Source of the DNA: Pseudovibrio japonicus
GTDB taxonomy: Bacteria; Pseudomonadota; Alphaproteobacteria; Rhizobiales; Stappiaceae
Length of the DNA: 64,000 nucleotides
Assembly: GCF_014651595.1 (NCBI RefSeq)
Contig: NZ_BMXE01000002.1
Span: 124,001-188,000 of the forward strand
Reading direction: 5' to 3'
This document shows, in pieces, positions 1 to 8,729 of the stretch. The translations under genes and the position numbers were made by a program. Each line of letters begins with the position of its first letter. Position 1 is the first letter of the stretch. Under the pieces are notes generated by a model that did not search any database, was not told the DNA's origin, and was given only the letters and a program-made list of their open reading frames with translations.

Positions 1-204
1 GATGCCTGATAGGTCGACATCCGGCCAAGCCTCCTCAAGTGCTTGAGCCATGGCCGCCGCAGCTTTACCAGCTCCCAACACGATACAGCGGCCTTTAGGC
101 TTTTCTGGCAGGTTGGGGGCAATTGCGGTGGCAGGGTCTGCCGCCGCGATTGCAGCATTCATCATCTGCCGAAGCAGGTCTTTTGCGTCTTTCTCCCTCA
201 TCAT
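1..204 (-). CDS. glycerate 2-kinase / TtuD-like protein, 5' part only
   Basis: Only the first 68 codons lie in the window; the gene runs off the left edge. The reading frame opens with ATG ATG (204 or 201) five bases after the stop of the upstream dehydrogenase gene, behind a GAGG ribosome-binding site. A glycine-rich IVLGAGK motif sits near residues 41-47, followed by an alanine-rich helix, as at the N terminus of MOFRL-family glycerate kinases (once called hydroxypyruvate reductase, TtuD). In known tartrate operons this enzyme acts directly after tartrate dehydrogenase, which fits the neighbour. With so little sequence the family call is probable rather than certain. Confidence 0.7.
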   Translation of the reverse strand, partial: MMREKDAKDLLRQMMNAAIAAADPATAIAPNLPEKPKGRCIVLGAGKAAAAMAQALEEAWPDVDLSGI

Positions 205-209
205 CCGCC

Positions 210-1283
210 TCAGATATTTTCCTTGCGAATGGCTTCGCAGACAGCGGTGGTGACGTCTTGCGTTGTGGCGTTCCCACCAACGTCCGGGGTCAGAATGCCA
301 TCAGCGCAGACCTTTTCGACCGCACGCATCAACCGAGCGGCGGCATCAGCTTCGCCCAAGTGTTCCAACATTTGCGATGCTGTCCAGAAAGTTGCGACGG
401 GATTAGCAATCCCCTTGCCTGTAATATCGAAGGCGGAACCGTGGATTGGCTCGAACATGGAAGGAAAGCGACGTTCCGGGTCAATGTTGCCGGTGGGCGC
501 GACACCAAGGCTACCAGCCAGCGCACCAGCCAGATCGGACAGGATATCGGCATGCAGATTGGTTGCCACGATGGTATCGAGGCTTTGCGGGCTCTTCACC
601 ATCCGCACTGTCATCGCATCGACCAACATCTTATCCCATGTCACATCAGGGTATTCTTTTGAGACTTCGGCAGCAATCTCATCCCACATCACCATGCCGT
701 GGCGTTGGGCATTGGATTTGGTCACGACTGTGAGTAGCTTACGTGGCCGCGACTGTGCCAGTTTGAAAGCGTAGCGCATGATACGAGTGACGCCTGCACG
801 CGTGAAAATAGCGACCTCGGTACCAACTTCCTCAGGTAACCCCTTGTGGGCACGCCCACCGCAACCAGAATATTCACCTTCGGAGTTTTCGCGTACAATC
901 ACCCAGTCCAGATCGCCTGGACCAACATCCGCTAAGGGCGATTGGATACCCGGCAGGATTTTGGTTGGGCGCACATTGGCATACTGGTCGAATCCCTGAC
1001 AAATCGGCAGTCTCAAGCCCCACAGTGTCACATGGTCGGGTACATCAGGAGCCCCCACTGCGCCGAAGAAAATAGCATCGAAACTTTTCAGCTGTTCCGG
1101 CCCGTCCTCAGGCATTAAGGCTCCGAGTTTCTTGTAGCGTTCTGAACTCCAATCGAAATCGGTCACCTCGAAAGTAAATCCGCCATCGCGACGCGCAAGC
1201 GCCTCCAGTGCCTGTATACCGGCAGCGATGACTTCAGGGCCGATACCGTCGGCGGGGATGGCGGCAATCTTATAAGTTTTCAT
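210..1283 (-). CDS. ttuC: tartrate dehydrogenase/decarboxylase-like (isocitrate/isopropylmalate dehydrogenase family)
   Basis: A 357-residue NAD-dependent beta-decarboxylating dehydrogenase. The N terminus carries ADGIGPEV (near residue 9), the family's nucleotide-binding start. The middle carries the substrate-binding VIVRENSEGEYSG stretch, and the C-terminal half has DILSDLAGALAGSLG. The best match from memory is the tartrate dehydrogenase/D-malate dehydrogenase branch (TtuC/YeaU) rather than LeuB, because the neighbours are a glycerate kinase gene and a divergent LysR gene instead of leucine genes. The start at 1283 (MKTYKIAAIP) is preferred to the upstream in-frame start at 1394, because the family begins here. 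The gene is probably co-transcribed with the glycerate kinase gene. Substrate (tartrate, D-malate or a related acid) is inferred. Confidence 0.85.
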   Translation of the reverse strand: MKTYKIAAIPADGIGPEVIAAGIQALEALARRDGGFTFEVTDFDWSSERYKKLGALMPEDGPEQLKSFDAIFFGAVGAPDVPDHVTLWGLRLPICQGFDQYANVRPTKILPGIQSPLADVGPGDLDWVIVRENSEGEYSGCGGRAHKGLPEEVGTEVAIFTRAGVTRIMRYAFKLAQSRPRKLLTVVTKSNAQRHGMVMWDEIAAEVSKEYPDVTWDKMLVDAMTVRMVKSPQSLDTIVATNLHADILSDLAGALAGSLGVAPTGNIDPERRFPSMFEPIHGSAFDITGKGIANPVATFWTASQMLEHLGEADAAARLMRAVEKVCADGILTPDVGGNATTQDVTTAVCEAIRKENI

Positions 1284-1473
1284 GATTCTGTTCTGATCCT
1301 CATTCGCTCCGAGAAGCCGAATTGGGCGCCAGAGCTGGGTATCAGGCAACCTGGAACTCCTCCCTTGCGACGCCGGGCGGCTATCACAAGACAAACTTAA
1401 CGATCACGTGATCACGCTCAAGATCTCTAGAATTATATAGTATTTCGTGATAATCGCGCCGCAGGAGAGATGA
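1284..1473. promoter_or_regulatory. divergent promoter region between ttuC-like and lysR genes, with a candidate operator
   Basis: This 190-bp gap separates two divergent genes, the usual site of LysR autoregulation and target activation. It contains a perfect 12-bp palindrome, GATCACGTGATC, at 1402-1413, and a further CGTGAT half-site near 1446. An AT-rich TATATAGTAT stretch lies near 1434. No binding data exist; the operator is inferred from position and symmetry. Confidence 0.4.
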
Positions 1474-2388
1474 ATGAATATTATTCAGATCAGATGCTTT
1501 CTGGCCGCGGCAGAAGAATTGCATTTTGGACGCGCGGCTCAGGTCATGAACATGCTGCCAGCATCGCTGAGCCGGCAAATCAGGCTCCTGGAAGAACGGC
1601 TGGAGACAAAGCTTTTCTTGCGCACGACACGCAGTGTCGCGCTGACCGAGGCCGGTAGGGCAATTCTTGGGGACGCACGGTTGTTGGTCGCGCAGGCCGA
1701 TATTCTTGAAGAACGTATCCGTAGCGTCCGGCGCACCGAGACCGCTGTATTGAAAGTCGGCGCCATTGATAGTGCCGCAGCCGGACTGATACCACAGCTC
1801 TTGCAGCTACTTCGGATTGCCCATCCTGAGATCGAAGTGCAACTGATCGAACAGAAAACCATCCACCTTCTGCCGAAGATCGTGGCGGGCAGTATAGACA
1901 TCGCCTTTTGTCGTTCGCCTGATTTCCTTGATCCAAGGATCCATTTTCAGACATTACTCTTCGAGACCGCAATTGTTGCCCTGCCGAACAATCACCCTTT
2001 GGCGGCTAAGTCCGAGCTGACGGTTCAAGAGTTGGCAGACGCACCCTTGATCGTGCCCGCGCGCAGGTCGCGGCCACATTCCTATGATTTAACTACCAAG
2101 TTGTTTACCGACGCCGGGCTCACAGCGCGAATTGTGCAGATCGCTGAGGAGAAGCACACCATTGTAAGCCTTGTCGCAGCAGGCGCCGGGGTGGCTATTA
2201 TGCCTAGCTGGACCTCCCGCATCGCTATCAGGGGTGTCACCTTCGTACCTTTGAAAGTTCCCGAGGGGTCGACTAGATCCAAGCTTATTCTTGGTGTGGC
2301 ATGGGCTCGTGAAACGCGCGATGAGCAGCGCGATGCCTTGCTAGCGGCACTCAATGAGAACCTTCAGGCCTTCGAGGACAACTTTTGA
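1474..2388 (+). CDS. LysR-family transcriptional regulator
   Basis: A 304-residue LysR-type regulator. The N-terminal winged helix-turn-helix (residues about 1-60; MNIIQIRCFLAAAEELHFGR, then SLSRQIRLLEERL) has the family pattern. The remainder is a periplasmic-binding-protein-like effector domain, with VGAIDSAAAGLIP beginning its first lobe. It is divergent from the tartrate dehydrogenase-like gene, so it probably controls that operon and perhaps the downstream permease gene, as TtuA does in tartrate operons. The effector would be the hydroxy-acid substrate; this is inference. The start is preceded by GGAGAG at good spacing. Confidence 0.9.
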   Translation: MNIIQIRCFLAAAEELHFGRAAQVMNMLPASLSRQIRLLEERLETKLFLRTTRSVALTEAGRAILGDARLLVAQADILEERIRSVRRTETAVLKVGAIDSAAAGLIPQLLQLLRIAHPEIEVQLIEQKTIHLLPKIVAGSIDIAFCRSPDFLDPRIHFQTLLFETAIVALPNNHPLAAKSELTVQELADAPLIVPARRSRPHSYDLTTKLFTDAGLTARIVQIAEEKHTIVSLVAAGAGVAIMPSWTSRIAIRGVTFVPLKVPEGSTRSKLILGVAWARETRDEQRDALLAALNENLQAFEDNF

Positions 2389-2723
2389 GTCCGCGCCTTT
2401 TCTAAGCGCAGGCGACCACTCTATTATTCACAAAACGTATATAATCCTAGGCCGATTGAAGGCTGCTTATTTCTTGCCAAGATCCATCGTCAGACGGTGT
2501 CCCAAATCTGGGACGGTCTGGGATGCTTGGGAGGAGCATTTCAGTAAAGTTATTGTCATCTCTATGACGTTTTCGGGCATTACGGCCACAGTCTACTGTG
2601 TTTGCTGCCAACTGCCTGTACTGTTACGCGAACGATCACACACAAGAGATGCTCAGGCCATCGCTCCAGTGGCGCCTTAAGAGAGAAGCGCCTGCTATCG
2701 CTTCCCATACCTGGGAGACATCT
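2389..2723 (+). other. gap between lysR and the SLC13 permease gene, no supported gene
   Basis: Apart from the start-codon alternatives of the permease gene, nothing coding is supported. A 108-codon open frame at 2354-2680 has no recognisable domain and overlaps the end of lysR. A promoter for the permease is likely here but no clear -35/-10 pair could be chosen. Confidence 0.4.
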
Positions 2724-3989
2724 TTGAGCCCGACGACGATTACCCTACTACTTTTGCTCTTTGCTATTGTCATGTTCGTATGGGAGCGAATTCCGCTTGC
2801 CCTGACATCAATGATTGTTTGCATCAGCTTGATCCTGACAGGGGTCCTTGACCCCGCAGAGGGCTTTGCCGGTTTCGTAAATAACAACGTCATCCTATTT
2901 GTTGACATGTTCATCATTGGTGGCGCGCTATTCAGAACTGGAATGGCGAGCGAGATTGGCGGATTGGTGACGCGATTTGCCAAGACTGAACGACAGCTGG
3001 TCGTAGCGATCATGCTGCTCACCGGCTTTATGTCAGGTTTGCTTTCAAATACAGGCACGGCAGCGGTGCTTATCCCGGTGATCATCGGAATTGCGGCGCA
3101 GTCCGGATTTGCACGGTCTAGGCTACTCATGCCGATTGTCTTTGCAGCTGCTATGGGTGGGAACCTGAGCTTGATTGGTGCACCGGGCAACTTGATCGCT
3201 CAGGCGGAACTACAAACACAGGGGTTGGGCTTTAGTTTTTTTGAATATGGCCTTGTTGGCTTGCCGGTGCTGCTTGCAGGAACCCTGTTTGTTGCGACCA
3301 TTGGCTTCAGGTTTTTGCCGGACCATAAGACTTTTGAAATCGCATCGAGCACTTCAGGCAATACACATTCAGATGTGCCCGCATGGAAGAAGAAAGCCTC
3401 ACTTATTGTCCTTATTGTCACCATTCTTGGCATGGTGTTTGAACAACAGATTGGGATTCCGCTCCATATCACTGGCGCAATCGCAGCGATTATGCTGATT
3501 CTCATGGGGGTCATCAGCGAAACTGACGCTTACAAATCAATCGACGCCAACACTATCTTCCTGTTCGGAGGCATACTATCGCTTGCGGCAGCAATGCAGA
3601 AAACTGACGCCGGAGGCGTCATCGCTGCTGGAGTGCTCGGTCTCATAGGCCCGCAAACGCCAATCTTCTTCATTATGCTGATCATATTTCTGCTGGCGGT
3701 GGTTATGACTAACTTCATCTCAAATACAGCAACGACAGCGCTGCTGGTGCCCATCGGGATGTCAATTTCGACTTCGATCGGAGCTGATCCAAGAGCTGTG
3801 TTAATGGCAATCGTAATTGGTGGCTCGCTCGCTTACGCTACGCCGATCGGCATGCCCGCGAATCTCATGGTCCTCGTCCCAGGGGGATACAAGTTTAAGG
3901 ATTATGCGAAGGCGGGGCTGCCACTGATCCTAGTTTCCACGATAGTAAGCATGACCTTACTTCCGATCCTTTTTCCGTTCTATCCGTAG
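2724..3989 (+). CDS. SLC13/DASS-type anion permease
   Basis: An inner-membrane transporter of the divalent anion:Na+ symporter / ArsB-NhaD superfamily, about 421 residues with roughly 11 hydrophobic segments. The two family repeats are visible, with helix-breaking SNTGTAAVLIPV in the first half and ISNTATTALLVPIG in the second; these SNT motifs bind Na+ and substrate in DASS proteins. GAPGNL and GMPANL follow each repeat. The TTG start at 2724 is chosen because GGGAG lies just upstream and homologues begin at the first membrane helix; an ATG at 2598 would add 42 hydrophilic residues. Lying after the LysR gene, it is a candidate tartrate or dicarboxylate importer. Confidence 0.85.
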   Translation: MSPTTITLLLLLFAIVMFVWERIPLALTSMIVCISLILTGVLDPAEGFAGFVNNNVILFVDMFIIGGALFRTGMASEIGGLVTRFAKTERQLVVAIMLLTGFMSGLLSNTGTAAVLIPVIIGIAAQSGFARSRLLMPIVFAAAMGGNLSLIGAPGNLIAQAELQTQGLGFSFFEYGLVGLPVLLAGTLFVATIGFRFLPDHKTFEIASSTSGNTHSDVPAWKKKASLIVLIVTILGMVFEQQIGIPLHITGAIAAIMLILMGVISETDAYKSIDANTIFLFGGILSLAAAMQKTDAGGVIAAGVLGLIGPQTPIFFIMLIIFLLAVVMTNFISNTATTALLVPIGMSISTSIGADPRAVLMAIVIGGSLAYATPIGMPANLMVLVPGGYKFKDYAKAGLPLILVSTIVSMTLLPILFPFYP

Positions 3990-4016
3990 CTTCGCTGCTT
4001 TAGCCGGGACAATCAA

Positions 4017-4047
4017 AGAGGGTGCGAGCGTGTTTGCCGCGCCCTCT
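4017..4047 (+). terminator. putative terminator after the SLC13 permease
   Basis: A hairpin with a 9-bp stem (AGAGGGTGC paired with GCGCCCTCT, one G-T pair) starts 28 bases after the permease stop. Only a short T-run (ATT) follows, so intrinsic termination would be weak. Confidence 0.4.
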
Positions 4048-4362
4048 ATTGGTGAGCTCAGGGATCTCCAGAAAGCGCTTAGGCAGTAGCTGATACAGAA
4101 AGTACTCAACAGTCCCGTTTGCCTGTTCAAGACAAGATCTCGAAGCAGACTATCGAGAGCCTGAGATCGTTAGGCTAACAACCTGAATATCGTTGTAGCA
4201 AATAATAAATAAAACAAAGACAGTGAATTTATTTTTTGAGTACTGATGCATTTTATAAAGAAGATCACTCGACGCATTAGCTGTTTAATTTCTTATCTTA
4301 TGCATAAGTATACTTTAGTATTACAGTAGATAAGTTAGCCACCGCTTGAAATGGAGAGTACA
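4048..4362 (+). other. AT-rich intergenic region upstream of the DUF1254 gene
   Basis: No gene is supported. The right part (about 4195-4340) is strongly AT-rich, with runs such as AATAATAAATAAAAC and TTTATTTTTTGAG, and probably carries the promoter of the next gene. No specific factor site was recognised. Confidence 0.4.
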
Positions 4363-5937
4363 ATGATCAAGCTCGTTCGCACCTCTACTATTTCTGTGCT
4401 TTTTCTTGGTACGCTCCTAGCCCAAAGCGTCTCGGCTGAAGATGCAACACCAGGGTACAATACGAAAATCCCAGAAGGCCTTTTGACGCCGGATAAATAC
4501 AGCACTCGAGCGGGCGATATCGAGTTTTTCGACGGTATTCCCACAGCGCCAACTGCGGAAGCTTTATACAACCACCTTGATTATATTCGCGGCGTTCAAA
4601 CATTCCTAAGCGGCGTTCCCGCAGCATCAATGGAAGCTATTCGCCGTAGTCAGGAAGTTGATGGAAAGACAAATTCCTATCAAGTTCGCATCTTCGATGA
4701 ACTTATGGACAGCAATCCACTTTTCCTCACCGGGAACACCGATACTGTCTATATGAGCGCAGTTCTTAATCTGCAAGAAGATGGCCCTACCGTCATCGAA
4801 ATTCCGCCGGGAACTGGCCCCGGCACAGTGAATGACGCATTCTTCCGCTTTGTTATTGATACGGGCGCTCCAGGTCCAGATGCGGGCAAAGGCGGGAAAT
4901 ATCTGATACTGCCGCCTGATTATGAAGGGGATCTTGATCCGCCTGTGGGAGGCATGGAAGCCGAGGTAGACGGTGAAACCTATTTTGTTGCCAAATCACC
5001 CAGCTGGATAAACTGGTTTATCGCCCGTGGTTTTCTTAAGGATGGCAAGCCAGACTTTTCCAGCAAGCTATTCCGAGATGGCGTAAAGATCTATCCTCTT
5101 GCCCAAAAAGATAACCCTCCTGAGATGGAGTTCTACGACGGATCGACTGTGGCGTATAACACCATCCACGCGACCGACTTTGAATTCTTTAAAGAGCTCT
5201 ACGCTGTCATTGACCGTGAGCCGGTTGAGATGCTCGACCCGGAACTGCGCGGCCTCTTTGCGTCCGTTGGCATTCAAAAAGGCAAGCCATTCAACCCAGA
5301 CTTACGAATGAAAAATATCCTTATCAAAGCAGCTGAGGTCGGCAATGCGACTGCGCGAACACTGCTTTGGTATGAACGCAACCCGGACGACTTCCTCTAT
5401 GACGGAAGTTACTGGAAGATCGGTTTCCCTGGTGGGAACTATGAGTTCCTTAGAGACGACGGTCTAGGCGGGCGTGATCTCGACGCGCGAACCGAGTTTT
5501 TTTACTTTGCAACGGTAAACACCCCTGCAATGACAAAGGAGCTGATCGGTAAAGGATCGCAGTATGCCTGGGGTGCTTTGGACGCTGAAGGCAACTATCT
5601 GGACGGAAGCAACACCTACAAGCTAAATCTTCCAAAGGATGCTCCTGCAGAAAAGTTTGTTTCGATTGTGCTCTATGATCCCCAGACACGCTCGCAACTG
5701 CAAACCAGTCAACCTTTCCCGAGTTACAATAGTGAAAAGCACAAGGATGTGTTTGTCGCCAACGACGATGGTTCTGTAGACCTTTACTTCGGCCCAGAAG
5801 CTCCGGAAGGCAAAGAAAGTAATTGGCTGGAAACAGTTCCGGGCAAAGGATTTTTCGCAATCCTACGCCTCTACAGCCCCACTGAGGGTTGGTTCGAAAA
5901 AACCTGGAGACCTGGTGACATAGAGCGGCTGGAATAG
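4363..5937 (+). CDS. secreted DUF1254/DUF1214 domain protein
   Basis: A 524-residue protein with an N-terminal signal peptide (basic MIKLVRT, hydrophobic core, cleavage after SVSA near residue 26). The body matches the layout of DUF1254 (first half, containing NTDTVYMSAVLNL) followed by DUF1214 (C-terminal part, including FATVNTPAMTKELIGKGSQY and YSPTEGWFEKTWRPGDI). These proteins are common in proteobacteria; their biochemical role is unknown. The ATG at 4363 is chosen over 4351 because GGAGAG lies 4-5 bases upstream of it. The gene stands alone between the permease and the genomic island, so its context gives no firm function. Confidence 0.85.
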   Translation: MIKLVRTSTISVLFLGTLLAQSVSAEDATPGYNTKIPEGLLTPDKYSTRAGDIEFFDGIPTAPTAEALYNHLDYIRGVQTFLSGVPAASMEAIRRSQEVDGKTNSYQVRIFDELMDSNPLFLTGNTDTVYMSAVLNLQEDGPTVIEIPPGTGPGTVNDAFFRFVIDTGAPGPDAGKGGKYLILPPDYEGDLDPPVGGMEAEVDGETYFVAKSPSWINWFIARGFLKDGKPDFSSKLFRDGVKIYPLAQKDNPPEMEFYDGSTVAYNTIHATDFEFFKELYAVIDREPVEMLDPELRGLFASVGIQKGKPFNPDLRMKNILIKAAEVGNATARTLLWYERNPDDFLYDGSYWKIGFPGGNYEFLRDDGLGGRDLDARTEFFYFATVNTPAMTKELIGKGSQYAWGALDAEGNYLDGSNTYKLNLPKDAPAEKFVSIVLYDPQTRSQLQTSQPFPSYNSEKHKDVFVANDDGSVDLYFGPEAPEGKESNWLETVPGKGFFAILRLYSPTEGWFEKTWRPGDIERLE

Positions 5938-6350
5938 CACTGGAAGCAGGAATTTGATCGAGGCAGAAGCTGTCGAACTGTCAGATTGGAAGGCTTTGCA
6001 GTGTCATCCAGATCCCCTCTCGGATAGCGGTGGAGAAGGCATCCGTTCAATTTAGGGAAACAATGGTTTAGGCCAGCAATTGCCTATTACATGATGGAGC
6101 TTTGGCTAACGTCGTTGGCCTTGGAACTATATGTATTTTGCAGATGCCCGAAATCATCGGCTGCGTTATCAGCTAATGCCAGAGAAAAATGGCGGAGAGT
6201 GAGGGATCCAGAACGGTGTAATTATAATTATCATCCAGTATCATAATAACTTTATAATTCAATGCATTACCAAATTGCATTGTCATTTCTCGCAACTAAC
6301 TGTATCATCCAATAACTTTTTTTATGATGGGTTTTATGATGGGTGAATAA
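5938..6350 (+). other. intergenic region holding the left island boundary
   Basis: No gene is supported. It contains the left attachment repeat (6185-6207) and, closer to the integrase, a pair of ATGATGGGT direct repeats (6324-6332 and 6337-6345). The stretch from about 6218 to 6345 is very AT-rich, as expected for an integrase promoter region. Confidence 0.6.
6185..6207. repeat. left attachment site (tRNA-Ser 3'-end duplicate)
   Basis: This 23-bp sequence is identical to 25580-25602. It contains TGGCGGAGAGTGAGGGAT, the complement of the CCA end, discriminator, acceptor strand and part of the T arm of tRNA-Ser. Similarity stops abruptly on the right side (6208 onward), so no complete second tRNA is present. 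Confidence 0.85.
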
Positions 6351-7643
6351 ATGCCTAGAAAAGTTTCCGCCCTTTCCGCGATCGAAATTAAGCGCCTCAC
6401 CCATCATGGAGGGCCATCCAACATGCTGCGCTTTGTTGGCGGTGTGACGGGTTTGGCCTTGCAAATCCTGCCTTCCGGTGGTCGCAGCTGGATCTTGCGC
6501 GTCAAGATCGGCGAAAAGAGAAGAGACATTGGTCTTGGCGGATACCCGGATGTCTCGCTTGCGGAGGCGCGTGATAAAGCCAGAGAGATCCGATCCCTTA
6601 TTGAGCAAGGCATCGACCCCATCCAGCACCGCAAGCGCCAGCGCTCTGCATTAGTTGCCGAGCAAAAACGAGGCCTCACGTTTGCCGTAGCGGTTGAGCG
6701 TTTCATGAAGCGAAAGGCTCCGGAACTGTCAAACGACAAGCACAAGGAGCAATGGTTCAGCACTTTACGTAATTATGCGGTCCCAGAGCTCGGTGATATG
6801 CTTGTTGACGACATCACCACACAAGATGTTTTGCTTGTTCTCAAACCTATCTGGGAAGAGAAGACCGAGACGGCTTCAAGGCTGCGCAGCCGTATCGAGA
6901 TGGTTTTGTCATGGGCACAGGCCAATGGTCACCGCACAGGCGACAACCCTGCGAAATGGGGTGGTAATCTAAAAGAACTGCTGCCATCTCCAGCAAAGAT
7001 CAAGAAGGTAACGCACCGCCCTGCGGTTGCTGTAGCGGATGTACAAGCGTGGTTTGCCTCATTGCGAAAGCGGAGAGACCTGACAGCAAGAGCACTTGAA
7101 CTCCTTATACTTTGTTGCTGCCGATCTATCGAGGTGCGTCTCTCTGTGTGGGAAGAGTTTGACTTCGATAGACGCATATGGACGGTTCCGGCCCAGCGCA
7201 TGAAGACCAGAGTTGAACACCGGATACCGCTCACCAATTATGCGGTCTCTTTGCTTAAGGCAGTACCGCACCACGCGAATAGCCCCTATGTGTTTGCAGC
7301 GCCGCAAGGCCGCGCGCTGCATGACGATGATCTCTCCGGCCTTATGAGGAGTATGCACGCCTCTGAGCTTAAGAGGGGCACGGACGGTTGGCTAGACCCG
7401 AGGTCCGGCCTGCCCGCCGTTCCACATGGGCTCAGATCAACGTTTCGAGACTGGGCGGCCGAGAACAACTACCCAAGAGAGATATCCGAAATGGCGCTCG
7501 CTCACAAAACCGGGAGTGATGTGGAGCGCGCCTATCAGCGCTCTGACCTGCTCGAGCGCCGACGTCAGCAACTCGTTTCCTGGAATGAGTTTTTGCACGC
7601 CCACCCCAGTTCAAGTGTCGTGGAGTTCAGGAGGAGGACATGA
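6351..7643 (+). CDS. int: P4-type tyrosine recombinase (island integrase)
   Basis: A 430-residue site-specific recombinase. Residues about 1-100 form the DUF4102 arm-binding domain typical of P4-like integrases (RSWILRVKIGEKRRDIGLGG, then YPDVSLAEARDKA). The central region is a SAM-like core-binding domain. The catalytic domain shows the Arg in CCCRSIEVR, the RMKTRVEHRIPL strand, the HGLRSTFRDWA motif (HxxR), the His in ALAHKTGSDVERAY and the following Tyr nucleophile in AYQRSD. It starts 144 bp inside the left attachment repeat, so it is the natural enzyme for integration of this island at tRNA-Ser. All catalytic residues seem intact. Confidence 0.95.
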   Translation: MPRKVSALSAIEIKRLTHHGGPSNMLRFVGGVTGLALQILPSGGRSWILRVKIGEKRRDIGLGGYPDVSLAEARDKAREIRSLIEQGIDPIQHRKRQRSALVAEQKRGLTFAVAVERFMKRKAPELSNDKHKEQWFSTLRNYAVPELGDMLVDDITTQDVLLVLKPIWEEKTETASRLRSRIEMVLSWAQANGHRTGDNPAKWGGNLKELLPSPAKIKKVTHRPAVAVADVQAWFASLRKRRDLTARALELLILCCCRSIEVRLSVWEEFDFDRRIWTVPAQRMKTRVEHRIPLTNYAVSLLKAVPHHANSPYVFAAPQGRALHDDDLSGLMRSMHASELKRGTDGWLDPRSGLPAVPHGLRSTFRDWAAENNYPREISEMALAHKTGSDVERAYQRSDLLERRRQQLVSWNEFLHAHPSSSVVEFRRRT

Positions 7644-8453
7644 CCGATGACGATGAATATTCACCACCCAAAATGCTAACCCCTTATGATCTCTACGCGG
7701 AAACGGGAGATGGGAACCCGCTGGCCCCACCCTACCAGGATGAACAGCTTTGGAAGGTGGTCGAACGCCATTTTCCGGAAATCACCAGAAAGACTCTCGT
7801 TTACAAGCAGATCACCGCTGAGGCCGCGGTCGAGGCGACTGATAATGCGATCCGCGACTACTGCGCCTGGGACGCTTCGTGGGACGGACGGTCCTTTCGG
7901 GAAGATGGGCAGCCTCTCATCTTATACGACCACAAGCACAGTGGCTCTGCGTTAATCAAACAAGCAATCCAAGCCATAGATGACCGCGACCTTAAATCTT
8001 GGCGGGAAGCGAAAGCACTGATGCCATACAGCACCAGACGGCTCATAATGGATACTGCTGCGCGTGTTGGCCCAAATATCCGTAGGCTCGGAGATCGTGC
8101 CGTCCTTGCACTTGGTCCTTCTCCATCAAACCTCCAAGCGCACTCAAAAGACTGGCATATCGAGCGAAGCATCCTGAAAGCCGCTCTTAAGCAATCGTCC
8201 AAAGGTGGGCGACCTTCCTATGCCTACAAGGATTATGCCGTGCGAGAATGCGTTCACCTCTGGGAGACGCTCAGTGGCAAGACCGCAATTCAGCCCGCAC
8301 TACAAGCCAGGTAGCTCCGAACGTTCTGGAGGCATGGTGGAATTCGTTTCCGATGCTCTCATGGTCTATGATGACTATGGCATGAAAGGTGCCATATCCA
8401 AGCACTCAGGCTCGTATTTGGCACGCATTCTGAACGTCCCTAAAACCAGCTAG
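7640..8453 (+). pseudogene. island accessory gene with an apparent frameshift (hypothetical protein)
   Basis: The frame opens at 7640 with ATG overlapping the integrase stop (ATGA), so it is coupled to int. It encodes about 218 residues of unrecognised, soluble, alpha-rich sequence and stops early at 8314. Next to the stop, the +1 frame continues in protein-like fashion to 8453 (PHYKPGSS, then GGMVEFVSDALMVYDD and HSGSYLARIL). Removing one C from the CCC at 8294-8296 joins the two as KTAIQPHYKPGSS and gives a protein of about 270 residues. The function is unknown; P4-type integrases are often followed by such a gene. It may be truly broken or reflect a base-calling error in a homopolymer. Confidence 0.65.
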
Positions 8454-8548
8454 AAGAACGCCCCAGAAACTATCCAATGGTTACTGGGGCGGATTTTCAT
8501 AAAACACACGTTCATGGTGACTCCTGTTTGAAACAGCTTGGGGGCACT

Positions 8549-8725
8549 ATGAACGAATACTATCTCTCGGACAAAGAGCTGTCCGCACGCTGGGGCGTTG
8601 CTCGTCCCACCATATGGCGTTGGCATCGGCAAAAGCCGAATTTCCCCAAATGCATCAAGCTGACTGAGGGCTGTTCTCGCTGGCGTCTTTCAGAAATCGA
8701 AGCTTGGGAGGCCTCGCTCAAATAG
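8549..8725 (+). CDS. AlpA-family helix-turn-helix regulator
   Basis: A 58-residue protein of the AlpA/MerR-like excisionase type. YLSDKELSARWGVARPTIWR (residues 4-23) is the helix-turn-helix, followed by the wing PNFPKCIKLTEGCSRW and the terminal helix LSEIEAWEASLK. Small proteins of this kind activate integrase or act as excisionase on P4-like islands. The ATG at 8549, after CTTGGGGGCACT, is preferred over an in-frame start at 8477, because AlpA proteins begin directly with the HTH. Its position close to int supports a role in island mobility or regulation. Confidence 0.85.
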   Translation: MNEYYLSDKELSARWGVARPTIWRWHRQKPNFPKCIKLTEGCSRWRLSEIEAWEASLK

Positions 8726-8729
8726 AGCG

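Noticed and set aside
43-774. 243-codon frame on the plus strand at the left edge
   Set aside because: It is antisense to the tartrate dehydrogenase-like and glycerate kinase genes and has no protein-like features.
6185-6207. A second tRNA-Ser gene at the left boundary
   Set aside because: Only the 3'-end 18 bases of the tRNA are present; the rest of the structure is missing.
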